Assembly (NCBI RefSeq): GCF_007176755.1
Contig: NZ_BJTV01000005.1
Coordinates: 124,001 to 188,000, forward strand
Reading direction: 5' to 3'
DNA: 64,000 bases
From: Streptomyces sp. 1-11
GTDB lineage: Bacteria; Actinomycetota; Actinomycetes; Streptomycetales; Streptomycetaceae
This document shows, piece by piece, positions 14,982-24,025 of this stretch. A program made the translations under genes and the position numbers. The notes beneath the pieces are model-generated. The model did no database searches. It was not told the DNA's origin and was given only the letters and a program-made list of their open reading frames with translations. Numbering within the stretch: the stretch's first letter is position 1; each line of letters starts with the position of its first letter.

Positions 14982-15026
14982 CTTGCACTCGACCATGCCG
15001 AGTGCTAATCATTGGCGTTAGCACTC
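14982..15026 (+). promoter_or_regulatory. Three-armed CIRCE operator and promoter of groEL2
   Basis: HrcA binds CIRCE, TTAGCACTC-N9-GAGTGCTAA. Here arm 1 is CTTGCACTC (14982-14990, 7/9 match), then nine bases, a perfect GAGTGCTAA (15000-15008), another nine bases, and a perfect TTAGCACTC (15018-15026). The middle arm can pair with either neighbour. Arm 1 also contains a -35-like TTGCAC at 14983, 17 bases before TAATCA, which may explain its two mismatches. Confidence 0.9.
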
Positions 15027-15062
15027 TGAAGGTGAGAGTGACAGTGAGGACCGGGTCGGTGA

Positions 15063-16793
<1,731 letters not shown>

Positions 16794-16818
16794 TCCCACG
16801 CGGATCGGCCTGTCCTTT

Positions 16819-16863
16819 CCGAGGGCGGTACCCCCTGTCTGTGGCAGGGGGTGCCGCCCTCGG
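16819..16863 (+). terminator. Terminator of groEL2
   Basis: A 19-bp stem (16819-16837 with 16845-16863, one G-U pair) with a seven-base loop, 25 bases after the groEL2 stop. It is one of the strongest hairpins in the window. Confidence 0.9.
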
Positions 16864-16998
16864 GCGTGTCCGGGATCACAGCGCCGCTCGGCCGCCGGCG
16901 GAATGCGCCACCGCCCCTGGGAGGTTTGCTTAAGGAGCTGCAACAATGCGTGCGCACATACCAATCGGTCAACCGAGTCGTCACCGAGGAGCCCCCAC

Positions 16999-18123
16999 GT
17001 GACCGTCACGCCGCCCCCCGCCTCCCGCGCGGCCCAGATCCTCTCCCGCCCCATCACCCTGGGCGGTCTGACCGTCCCCAACCGCATCGTGATGGCGCCG
17101 ATGACCCGGATGTTCTCCCCCGGCGGCGTCCCCGGCGAGGACGTGGTCTCCTACTACGCCCGGCGCGCCGCCGCCGGCGTCGGCCTGATCGTCACCGAGG
17201 GCACCTACGTCGGCCACGAGTCCGCGGGCGGCAGCAGCCGGGTGCCCCGGTTCCACGGCGAGGAGCAGCTCGCCGGCTGGGCGAAGGTCGCCGAGGCCGT
17301 GCACCAGGCGGGCGGCACCATCGTCCCGCAGCTCTGGCACATCGGCACCGTCCGCAAGCAGGGCCAGAACCCCCACCCGGACGCCCCCTCCCACGGCCCC
17401 TCCGGGCTGCGCGTGGACGGCACCGAGGACGCCACGCCCATGACCCAGGACGACATCGACGCCGTCATCGGCGCCTTCGCCCAGGCCGCGGCCGACGCCG
17501 AGCGCATCGGCTTCGACGGCGTGGAGATCCACGGCGCCCACGGCTACCTGCTCGACCAGTTCCTGTGGGAGGGCACCAACCGCCGCACCGACGCCTACGG
17601 CGGCGACCCGGTCGCCCGCACCACCTTCGCCGCGCAGATCGTGGCGGCCGTCCGCGCCGCCGTCTCCCCGGACTTCCCGGTCATCTTCCGCTTCTCGCAG
17701 TGGAAGCAGGAGGCCTACGACGCCCGCCTCGCCGAGACCCCCGAGGAGCTGGAGGCGATCCTCGCCCCGCTGGCCGCCGCGGGCGTCGACGTCTTCCACG
17801 CCTCCACCCGCCGCTACTGGCTCCCCGAGTTCGAGGGCTCCGACCTGAACCTCGCGGGCTGGACGAAGAAGCTCACCGGCAAGCCGGTCATCACCGTCGG
17901 CTCGGTCGGCCTCGACGGCGACTTCATCAACGCCTTCCAGGGCGAGGGCTCCCCGGTCAAGGGCATCGACAACCTGCTCGACCGCCTGGAGGCCGAGGAG
18001 TTCGACATGGTGGCCGTCGGCCGCGCCCTGCTGCAGGACCCCGAGTGGGCGGCCAAGGTGCTCGGCGACCGCTTCGACGAGCTGAAGCCGTACGACGCGG
18101 CCGCGCTGCAGTCCCTGAGCTGA
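16999..18123 (+). CDS. Old yellow enzyme family NADH:flavin oxidoreductase
   Basis: A 374-residue FMN-dependent TIM-barrel ene-reductase that reduces activated C=C bonds or nitro-esters. Diagnostic segments are PNRIVMAPMTRMF near the start, QLWHIGTVRK, then DGVEIHGAHGYLLDQFLWEGTNRRTDAYGG (read here as adjoining short blocks), and the C-terminal VAVGRALLQDPEWA phosphate-binding loop. The GTG at 16999 has GAGGAG seven bases upstream. The 135-base gap after the groEL2 terminator contains CGGT-CA-ACCG at about 16966-16975, which might be a small regulator site. The physiological substrate is unknown. It is convergent with the gene at 18143. Confidence 0.9.
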   Translation: MTVTPPPASRAAQILSRPITLGGLTVPNRIVMAPMTRMFSPGGVPGEDVVSYYARRAAAGVGLIVTEGTYVGHESAGGSSRVPRFHGEEQLAGWAKVAEAVHQAGGTIVPQLWHIGTVRKQGQNPHPDAPSHGPSGLRVDGTEDATPMTQDDIDAVIGAFAQAAADAERIGFDGVEIHGAHGYLLDQFLWEGTNRRTDAYGGDPVARTTFAAQIVAAVRAAVSPDFPVIFRFSQWKQEAYDARLAETPEELEAILAPLAAAGVDVFHASTRRYWLPEFEGSDLNLAGWTKKLTGKPVITVGSVGLDGDFINAFQGEGSPVKGIDNLLDRLEAEEFDMVAVGRALLQDPEWAAKVLGDRFDELKPYDAAALQSLS

Positions 18124-18142
18124 GGCGTGGTCCCGGGGACGC

Positions 18143-18718
18143 CTACAGGTTGCCCATCGGCTCGATGTCGACCTGGACGGGCGTCCCCCACACCCGCAGC
18201 ACCTCGTAGTCGGTGAACTCGTGCACCAGCCGGTAGGCCATCGCCGGCCGGGAGCCGCGCCGCTGGGCGGCGAGGTACGCCTCGGCCTCCCGCCGGTCCC
18301 GCCGGGGCGTCCCGCACAGCTGCCACTCCCGCCCGTTCCACGCCTCCGGCAGCCACCGCTGCTGGGGCTGGGGGCGGTCTGCGCGCACGCCGTACCGAGA
18401 GGTCCCGGCGGCGGGCGCGGCGTCCGCCTGCGCCCGGCCGCCGCTCTGGTACTCCGAGCGCCGGGCGGCCCGGCGCCGGGTCTCGCACAGCAGGCACAGA
18501 TCGGGCGCGCTCCTGTCGACGGGGCCGTGCGGGTGCTCGGGGCACCGGGTGGTGGGCGCCCCCGCCCCCACGGTCTCGTCCAGCAGGTCCAGGGCCCGCC
18601 GCAGATCGGCCTTGACCTCGTGCAGCCGGGCGTCCGGGGTGTCGGCGGACAGGGCCTCCCCGTGCTCCCCGAGCAGCCTGAGGGCACGTCCGAGGGCGGT
18701 GAGCTGGGCGTGGTTCAT
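18143..18718 (-). CDS. Conserved Streptomyces protein with zinc-knuckle-like cysteines
   Basis: A 191-residue protein I do not recognise as a named family. It begins with a helical segment (LTALGRALRLLGEHGEALS...LHEVKADLRRALDLLDE). Then come a possible metal site, C59-x2-H62 and C75-x2-C78 in CPEHPHGP and CLLC, an Arg/Gln-rich linker, and a compact C-terminal part with aromatic residues (WNGREWQLCGTPRRDRREAEAYL). The C-terminus DYEVLRVWGTPVQVDIEPMGNL looks structured. ATG 18718 is chosen because upstream codons in frame are low complexity. It follows murQ on the same strand after a 130-base gap, so co-transcription is uncertain. Confidence 0.65.
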   Translation of the reverse strand: MNHAQLTALGRALRLLGEHGEALSADTPDARLHEVKADLRRALDLLDETVGAGAPTTRCPEHPHGPVDRSAPDLCLLCETRRRAARRSEYQSGGRAQADAAPAAGTSRYGVRADRPQPQQRWLPEAWNGREWQLCGTPRRDRREAEAYLAAQRRGSRPAMAYRLVHEFTDYEVLRVWGTPVQVDIEPMGNL

Positions 18719-18802
18719 GTCGGTCCGCGCAGTCCTTCGGCTTCTCCGGGTGCAGGGTGGCGCCGGCCGGAGCCGGCAGTTCGACGGTAACGCGCCCGCG
18801 GC

Positions 18803-18837
18803 CGGTGGTACGCCCCGGCGGCGGTGGTACGCCCCGG
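18803..18837. repeat. Direct repeat of 16 bp, period 19
   Basis: CGGTGGTACGCCCCGG occurs at 18803-18818 and again at 18822-18837, in the gap just after the murQ stop. Another short gene-boundary duplication. Confidence 0.8.
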
Positions 18838-18848
18838 CCGGCGCCCGC

Positions 18849-19772
18849 TCAGGTGGCCGTCGTGCCCAGCGCGGCGCGCAGATGGCCGGCGGAGTCCGCC
18901 AGGCGGCGGGCGGCCGTGGGGCCGTCGACACCGGCGAGGACGATCAGGATGGCGTTCTTCACCTCGCCGCCCGCCTCGGTGAGCGCCCTCTCGACCTCCT
19001 CGTCGGGGGCTCCGGTGGCCAGCGAGACGATGCGGCGGGAACGGGCCCGCAGCTTGGCGTTGGAGGCGCGGACGTCGACCATCAGGTTCCCGTACGTCTT
19101 CCCCAGCCGGATCATGGTGATCGTCGACAGCATGTTGAGCACCAGCTTCTGTGCCGTGCCTGCCTTCAGCCGGGTCGATCCGGTGAGCAGTTCGGGCCCG
19201 ACGACGACCTCGATGCCGTGCTCGGCGGCGGCCGCGAGCGCGCTGTGCTCGTTGCAGGACAGGCCGATGGTCAGGGCGCCCAGCGCGCGGGCGTGCTCGA
19301 CGGCGCCGACGGCGTACGGGGTGCGGCCGGAGGCGGAGATGCCGACCACCGTGTCCTCGGGCCCGATCTTCAGCGCGTCGAGGTCCTCGCGGGCCAGTTC
19401 CGCGGAGTCCTCGGCGCCCTCGACCGAGGTGACCATCGCCTCGGGGCCGCCCGCGATCAGACCGGCCACCTGGCCGGGCTCGGTGTTGAAGGTCGGCGGG
19501 CACTCGGAGGCGTCGAGGACGCCGAGCCGCCCGGCGGTGCCGGCGCCGGCGTAGACCAGGCGCCCGCCGCGGGCCATGCGCTCGGCCACGGCGTCGATGG
19601 CCGCCGCGATCTGCGGCAGGCGCGCGGCGACGGCGGCGGGCACGCCCGCGTCCTCGCCGTTCATGAGGCGTGCGATGTCGAGGGTGGGCAGCCGGTCGAT
19701 CTCGGCGAGTTCCGGCCGGAACGCTTCCGTGGTGAGGGACTCCAGCTCACTGCGCAGGTCTTGGGAGGTCAT
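18849..19772 (-). CDS. murQ: N-acetylmuramic acid 6-phosphate etherase
   Basis: Cleaves the lactyl ether of MurNAc-6-phosphate to give GlcNAc-6-phosphate and D-lactate, the key step of murein recycling; its product is the NagA substrate. The 307-residue protein is a SIS-domain enzyme with the MurQ hallmarks: DIARLMNGED, GGRLVYAGAGTAGRLGVLDASECPPTF, EGAEDS, ISASGRTPY and a C-terminal VDVRASNAKLRARS. ATG 19772 is the start that matches family length. It lies 34 bases downstream of the RpiR regulator gene on the same strand, so they likely form one unit. With nagA at 5-6 kb it links wall turnover to amino-sugar catabolism. Confidence 0.94.
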   Translation of the reverse strand: MTSQDLRSELESLTTEAFRPELAEIDRLPTLDIARLMNGEDAGVPAAVAARLPQIAAAIDAVAERMARGGRLVYAGAGTAGRLGVLDASECPPTFNTEPGQVAGLIAGGPEAMVTSVEGAEDSAELAREDLDALKIGPEDTVVGISASGRTPYAVGAVEHARALGALTIGLSCNEHSALAAAAEHGIEVVVGPELLTGSTRLKAGTAQKLVLNMLSTITMIRLGKTYGNLMVDVRASNAKLRARSRRIVSLATGAPDEEVERALTEAGGEVKNAILIVLAGVDGPTAARRLADSAGHLRAALGTTAT

Positions 19773-19806
19773 GGGGGGTGGCTCTCTCCGATTCGCGTGC
19801 TTGCAG

Positions 19807-20712
19807 TCACCTGGGGGTGGAGCGGTGCCGGTGTGCCAGCGCCTCGTAGGACGCGGCCAGCGCGGGCGCCGCACTCTCGTACGTCCGCTGTGCCACCCCG
19901 ACGAACAGGCAGTCCACCACCAGGAGCTGACTGGTCCGGGAGGACATCGCGGCGGGCCGCAGCTCCGTCTCCCGTGACGTGGACGTCGTCAGCACGTGGT
20001 CGGCGTACTGCGTCACCGGCGAGTCGGGCCTGCCGGTGATGGCGACGGTGGTCGCCCCGCGGTCGAACGCGACCCGGAGCGGCTCGATGACGTCGCCGGT
20101 GGAACCCGAGTGGGTGATGGCGATCGCCACGTCACCCGAGCGGAGCTGCACCGCGTTGGTCACGGCGAGGTGCGGATCGCTGTGCGCGTGGGCTATGAGC
20201 CCTATCCGCAGCAGTTTCTGGGTCAGGTCCTGGGCGACGAGACCGGACGCGCCGATCCCGTACACATCGGTGCGGCGGGCGCCCGCGAGCGCGGTGACGG
20301 CCGCGCCGAGCTGTGCGGTGTCGAGCCCGGCGGCGGTGTCGGCCAGGGTCTGCTGCTCCTCGTAGGCGAGCTTGGTCACGACGTCGGCGATGGGGTCGTC
20401 CACCGCGATGTCCGTCGTGATCGCGGGCGCCCGGCCCGACTGCTGCTGGGCGGCCAGGCCGGCGAGCGCGAGGCGCAGATCGCGGTAACCGGGGTAGCCG
20501 AGCAGGCGGGCGGTGCGGACGACCGTCGCCTCGCTGGTGCCGGTCAGTTCGGCGAGGCCGGTGACCGTGAGGGCGGCGCAGCCGGCCGGATCGCCTGCGA
20601 CGGCCTCGGCGACGCGCTGCATGGAGCGGGTCATGGACGGCGCGAGGGTACGCACCTTCGCGGCGAGGGAGCCGACCGGACTGCCGAAAATTTCCTTCAC
20701 GTCCTGGGTCAC
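19807..20712 (-). CDS. RpiR/MurR-family transcriptional regulator
   Basis: A 301-residue regulator with an N-terminal RpiR-type helix-turn-helix (about 20-95; TRSMQRVAEAV, LAELTGTSEATVVRTARLLGYPGYRDLRLAL) and a C-terminal SIS sugar-phosphate-binding domain (about 135-260; DVYGIGASGLVAQD, AITHSGSTGDVIEPLRVAFDRGAT). The direct linkage with murQ suggests it senses MurNAc-6-phosphate or a related recycling intermediate. GTG 20712 gives family length; the ribosome site is weak. Its C-terminal frame ends 34 bases before the murQ start. A GAAA-N5-TTTC element stands just upstream of the start codon and may be its own operator. Confidence 0.9.
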   Translation of the reverse strand: MTQDVKEIFGSPVGSLAAKVRTLAPSMTRSMQRVAEAVAGDPAGCAALTVTGLAELTGTSEATVVRTARLLGYPGYRDLRLALAGLAAQQQSGRAPAITTDIAVDDPIADVVTKLAYEEQQTLADTAAGLDTAQLGAAVTALAGARRTDVYGIGASGLVAQDLTQKLLRIGLIAHAHSDPHLAVTNAVQLRSGDVAIAITHSGSTGDVIEPLRVAFDRGATTVAITGRPDSPVTQYADHVLTTSTSRETELRPAAMSSRTSQLLVVDCLFVGVAQRTYESAAPALAASYEALAHRHRSTPR

Positions 20713-20716
20713 CGAT

Positions 20717-20729
20717 GAAAGATATTTTC
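20717..20729. promoter_or_regulatory. Possible RpiR-family operator
   Basis: GAAAGATATTTTC, a GAAA-N5-TTTC inverted repeat in the 55-base gap between the rpiR gene and the divergent gene at 20768. RpiR-type operators often have such A/T-rich arms. The arms are only four bases long, so this is tentative. Confidence 0.35.
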
Positions 20730-20767
20730 GGTTCGGTCTCGCGGTCAAGAGTGCGCACAATGGGACC

Positions 20768-21151
20768 ATGGAGTCATTCACCCCGCTCGAGCAGGCGCTG
20801 CACACGGCCCGCGCGCTGGTGCTCGCCGACCTGGTCGCGGGCCAGGTCGCCGAGGCAGACGTGGTCTCACTGGTGGAGGACTCCGTCGCCGAACGGCGCT
20901 GGTGGGTCGAGCAGTGGCCGGACGGCGTGCCCTTCCTGCCCGGGCTCGTCGCGCAGGACGTCCAGGACGCGCTGCTGGAGCGCTACGGCCGCTGGCCGCT
21001 GTGCCCGGTGTGCGGCGCGGGCGACCCGCACGCCCTGGACGTCGAGCCGGAACTGGGCCCCGACCCGCACTGGGTGTGCCACAAGGCCGGCGTCAAGGTC
21101 GCCTCGGTGGGGTCGCTCGGCGGGGCCACGGGCGGGACGCACACCTCATGA
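20768..21151 (+). CDS. Conserved actinobacterial protein with C-terminal zinc ribbon-like motif
   Basis: A 127-residue protein, family not recognised. The N-terminal two thirds are helical (PLEQALHTARALVLADLVAGQVAEADVVSLVE), with a Trp-rich stretch RRWWVEQWPDG. The C-terminal part has CPVCGAGDPHAL followed by HWVCHKAG, giving three Cys and nearby His as a probable zinc site. The ATG at 20768 is the first in frame and leaves a 55-base divergent promoter gap with the rpiR gene. Seven bases separate its stop from the next gene (DUF4031), so the two are probably one operon. No function is known. Confidence 0.78.
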   Translation: MESFTPLEQALHTARALVLADLVAGQVAEADVVSLVEDSVAERRWWVEQWPDGVPFLPGLVAQDVQDALLERYGRWPLCPVCGAGDPHALDVEPELGPDPHWVCHKAGVKVASVGSLGGATGGTHTS

Positions 21152-21158
21152 GGCGCCC

Positions 21159-21437
21159 GTGACCGTCTACATCGACCCGCCGGCCTGGCCCGGCCACGGC
21201 CGCATGTGGTCGCACCTGGTGAGCGACGCCTCCTACGACGAACTGCACGTGTTCGCCGCCGGGCTCGGCGTGCCCCGGCGGGCCTTCGAACGCGACCACT
21301 ACGACCTTCCGTCGCACCGGTACGCGGACGCGGTGGCCGCCGGGGCCGTGCAGATCAGCAGTCGCGAGGTGGTGCGGCTGCTGCGCGCGGCGGGGCTGCG
21401 CCGGCCCAAGGGGCTCGCTCAGCGCCGCAGTTCGTAG
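21159..21437 (+). CDS. DUF4031 domain protein
   Basis: A 92-residue protein of the DUF4031 family, recognised by TVYIDPPAWPGHGRMWSHLVSD, DELHVFAAGLGVPRRAFERDHYDLP and the C-terminal helical SSREVVRLLRAAGLRRPK. The family is widespread in actinobacteria and sometimes fused to HD-domain proteins; its biochemical role is unknown. The GTG at 21159 has GAGG a few bases upstream. It follows the preceding gene by seven bases. Its last 19 bases overlap the end of the GNAT fusion gene on the other strand, so transcription converges through both coding ends. Confidence 0.82.
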   Translation: MTVYIDPPAWPGHGRMWSHLVSDASYDELHVFAAGLGVPRRAFERDHYDLPSHRYADAVAAGAVQISSREVVRLLRAAGLRRPKGLAQRRSS

Positions 21438-22495
21438 GCGAACTCGGCGCCGCTGCCGTCCTCCTCGCTGACCCGTGCGAAGCCGGCCCGGCCCAGCACG
21501 GCCTGCGAGGCGGTGTTCTCCCGCTCCACGGTCGCGAACAGCGAGGCGACGTCGTCCCGGGCCAGCGCCCAGTCCGCCAGCGCGCGCACGGCCTCGGTGG
21601 CGTAGCCCTGGCCGCGGGCGCCCTCCACCAGGTCGTAGCCGATCTCCACCCGGCCGTCCTCGTCCGGCACGCCGTGGAAGCCGATGCCGCCGACCGCGCG
21701 GCCGTCCTCCTTCCGCACCAGTGCGAAGACCCCGAACTCCGGCCGGTGCACGCCCCCTTCGTACGCCTTCACCATGAAGCCGGCGGCCTCCCGCGTGCCC
21801 TCGTACGGCCCGCCCTCGAGCCAGTCCAGCCCCCCGTCGCCGCCGAGCCGGAGATCGCGGGCGACGGCCGGCCGCAGTCCGACCAGATCGAGCCGCTCGG
21901 CGGGCAGGACGAGGTTGTTGTTCCAGCGCCACTCGGTGACCGGGGCCCGCCCCGGCAGTTCGCCCCGGCCGGTCGCCCACAGCAGGGTCGGCCAGGCCGC
22001 GGGCCCGGGCTGCACGTGCGGGAACAGCCAGCCGAGCACGGCGTCGGCGAGATGGTCGGCCGGCTCGTAGGCGACGCCGAGCGCCCGGGCCACGTCGTGC
22101 GTGTGCAGGATCACCTCGGCGACGCCCATCGCGGCGAAGCCCTCGCGGTCGGCGGTGCGGAAGGGGAAGGGGTGGAAGGCGCGTACGTGCGGCGGGGTGG
22201 TGCGTACGGCGGCGGCGAGCAGCGCACCCGTCGTCCGCACGACCTCCAGCAGGCCGGCGTTGTCGGTGTCCTCGTCGATCCGGATCTCGAAGGGTGTGTA
22301 GGCGTCCTGCGGCCGGCCGGCCAACTGGCCCGCGTAGGCGATCAGATCACTCGCGACGTGCTCCACGGTCCTCCGGCAGCTCCACTCCAGACCGGCGCCC
22401 CGCACCTCCTCCCAGTCCCGCCCCGCCACCGGCCCGAGCACCGCGAGGCACCCGTCGACGGCCTTGGTCACGTCTTCCCCGTTCATAGGTCGCAT
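21419..22495 (-). CDS. Fusion of maleylpyruvate-isomerase-like (DinB/MDMPI) domain with GNAT acetyltransferase
   Basis: A 358-residue protein with two parts. Residues 1 to about 200 form a four-helix MDMPI/DinB-type domain, with CRRTVEHVASDLIAYAGQLAG and an EVILHTHDVARALG metal-site segment. Such domains in actinobacteria often bind metal and mycothiol. From about 200 there is a RimJ/RimL-type N-acetyltransferase, with VGGIGFHGVPDEDGRVEIGYDL and the acetyl-CoA loop GARGQGYATEAVRALADWAL. ATG 22495 (MRPMNGED) is chosen; ATG 22486 is three codons later. The acetyl acceptor is unknown. A free-standing MDMPI protein is encoded at 23257, so the domain occurs twice in 2 kb. Confidence 0.83.
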   Translation of the reverse strand: MRPMNGEDVTKAVDGCLAVLGPVAGRDWEEVRGAGLEWSCRRTVEHVASDLIAYAGQLAGRPQDAYTPFEIRIDEDTDNAGLLEVVRTTGALLAAAVRTTPPHVRAFHPFPFRTADREGFAAMGVAEVILHTHDVARALGVAYEPADHLADAVLGWLFPHVQPGPAAWPTLLWATGRGELPGRAPVTEWRWNNNLVLPAERLDLVGLRPAVARDLRLGGDGGLDWLEGGPYEGTREAAGFMVKAYEGGVHRPEFGVFALVRKEDGRAVGGIGFHGVPDEDGRVEIGYDLVEGARGQGYATEAVRALADWALARDDVASLFATVERENTASQAVLGRAGFARVSEEDGSGAEFAYELRR

Positions 22496-22560
22496 GGGGC
22501 GAACCCTAGGGGTGCGGCCCGAGGGGGGCGACGGTATTTCCGGTTGTCCGGCCGAACTCC

Positions 22561-23214
22561 TCAGCCCGACAGCAGTTCCAGCTCGCCCGTGAGGTTGTAG
22601 CGAGCCGTGCGTTCCCAGTGCTCCCGGCCGTGCGGGGTGTGGAAGAGGCGTGGCAGGCCGAGGAGTTGGCGCAGGATGGCGGCCCGGCCCTCGCGGAAGG
22701 CGTCGCTGGGGATGAAGTGGTACTCCTCGCGGACCTCGGCCGTGTAGTGGGCGTACTCCGACGGGGGCGAGGCCAGGACGGCCAGGTCGGCGTCGCACAG
22801 GACCTGGCCGTCGGGGTCGTCGGCGGCGGGGGCGTGGGTGACGGTGAGGCGGACCAGACGGGCGGCCTCGGCCGTCTTCGGCGCCGGTACGCCCGCCTCG
22901 GGCAGCGCGCGCTCGGCCAGCGCCGCGGAGCGCTCCTCGTTCTCGGAGCGGTCGGGCAGGTACACCGCGTCGTGGAACCAGGCGGCCAGCCGGACCACGT
23001 CCGGGTCGGCGGCGTACTTCTCCAGGGTGTCGACGTGGTCGAGGACCGCGGTGAGGTGGGTCAGCGTGTGGTAGTGCCGCTGCGGCTCCTGCCAGCGGGC
23101 CAGGAGGTTGTCGGCGTACCGGGCGGGATCGGGGCCGCCGCCGGGGCCGCGGGCTCCTTCCAGGGCGCGGGCGAAGCGGGCACGCAGGGCGTCGAGGTCG
23201 GCCATACCCCCCAT
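22561..23214 (-). CDS. HD-domain metal-dependent hydrolase
   Basis: A 217-residue predicted phosphohydrolase of the HD superfamily. Metal-ligand motifs are RHYHTLTHL at about residue 48, AAWFHDAVY (the HD pair) at about 80, and a late CDADLAVLAS aspartate. The family is often mis-labelled as an NMDA-receptor-like protein in databases; substrates are unknown. Two starts compete: ATG 23214 with CACGGA upstream, and ATG 23205 three codons later with GGGGGG too close to it; the former is used. It diverges from the MDMPI-family gene with only 42 bases between starts, so the promoters must overlap. Confidence 0.82.
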   Translation of the reverse strand: MGGMADLDALRARFARALEGARGPGGGPDPARYADNLLARWQEPQRHYHTLTHLTAVLDHVDTLEKYAADPDVVRLAAWFHDAVYLPDRSENEERSAALAERALPEAGVPAPKTAEAARLVRLTVTHAPAADDPDGQVLCDADLAVLASPPSEYAHYTAEVREEYHFIPSDAFREGRAAILRQLLGLPRLFHTPHGREHWERTARYNLTGELELLSG

Positions 23215-23256
23215 TGTTCCGTGACGTGTGCTCATCGGCCCCCTAGCGTGACACCC

Positions 23257-23934
23257 ATGACGACTCCTGCGGATGTGCACGACGTACGAGACCCCGAGCT
23301 GCCCGGCCGGCTCCTGGCCGCCGAGCGGGACGTGTTGATACCGCTGCTGCGGGCGCGTGCGGACGCGGACTTCGCGCTGCCGACCCTCGCGTGTCCGGGA
23401 TGGACCGTGCGGGACGTGCTGGCGCACTGTTCCGCCGCGCTGACCCGGGTGGTGCAGAGCCGGTTCGAGAAGGGCGTGTTCTCGCCCGAGTCCAACGACC
23501 GGGACATCGCCGAACGCGCCCGGTGGACGAACGCCCAGGTCGTGGACGAGCTGGAGCGCGGGATGGCCGAGGCGGGGCCGGTGATCGCCAAGGCCGGCGG
23601 GGTGCTGGACATGGTCGCGCTGGGCGAGTGGGTGCACGCCGGGGACGTGCGGGAGGTTTTGGGCGAGCCCGGGGCCTACGCGGGCGCCGGGCTGCCGGAC
23701 GCGCTGGCGCTGCTGGCCCGGGTCACGCGTGACAAGGAGCACCTGTCGCTGCACGCCGACCTCGACGACATGGACGAGCCGCTGCGGCTGGGCGCCGTGG
23801 CCGCGGACGCCCCGCCCGCCCGCTACATCGGCGATGCGCCGACCCTCGTACGGCTGTACTCCGGGCGGCCGCTGTCCGGGGCGGGGTACGAGCTGGCGGG
23901 GGCGCGGGAGGGAGAGCTGAACATCTTCGGCTGA
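23257..23934 (+). CDS. Maleylpyruvate isomerase family protein (probably mycothiol-dependent)
   Basis: A 225-residue MDMPI/DinB-fold protein. It has the N-terminal helix with LPTLACPGWTVRDVLAHCSAALTRV, where the conserved W-T-V-R-D-x-L-x-H segment provides a metal-ligand His, and a second EWVHAGDVREVLG segment with another His. This family includes mycothiol-dependent maleylpyruvate isomerase and mycothiol S-transferases, so a thiol-transfer reaction in detoxification is plausible. The C-terminal part (APTLVRLYSGRPLSGAGYELAG) is typical of the actinobacterial subgroup. ATG 23257 is the first in frame. The reaction cannot be named from sequence. Confidence 0.8.
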   Translation: MTTPADVHDVRDPELPGRLLAAERDVLIPLLRARADADFALPTLACPGWTVRDVLAHCSAALTRVVQSRFEKGVFSPESNDRDIAERARWTNAQVVDELERGMAEAGPVIAKAGGVLDMVALGEWVHAGDVREVLGEPGAYAGAGLPDALALLARVTRDKEHLSLHADLDDMDEPLRLGAVAADAPPARYIGDAPTLVRLYSGRPLSGAGYELAGAREGELNIFG

Positions 23935-23963
23935 AGGGCGTCCCCGGATCGGCGTAGTCTTGG

Positions 23964-23979
23964 ATTGGACTAGACCTGT
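23964..23979 (+). promoter_or_regulatory. DasR-like (dre) site upstream of cutC
   Basis: ATTGGACTAGACCTGT agrees with the dre consensus A(C/T)TGGTCTAGACCA(G/C)T at 14 of 16 positions; the two differences are A for T at position 6 and T for A at position 14. It lies 47 bases before the cutC start, a location suited to repression. Confidence 0.75.
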
Positions 23980-24025
23980 AGCCGTCGATGAACCGCCGAC
24001 GAATACCGCCGATGAATGGGGTGCC

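Noticed and set aside
16864..16998. CGGT-CA-ACCG element before the old yellow enzyme as a TetR operator
   Set aside because: The arms are only four bases and no TetR gene is near; chance occurrence is likely.
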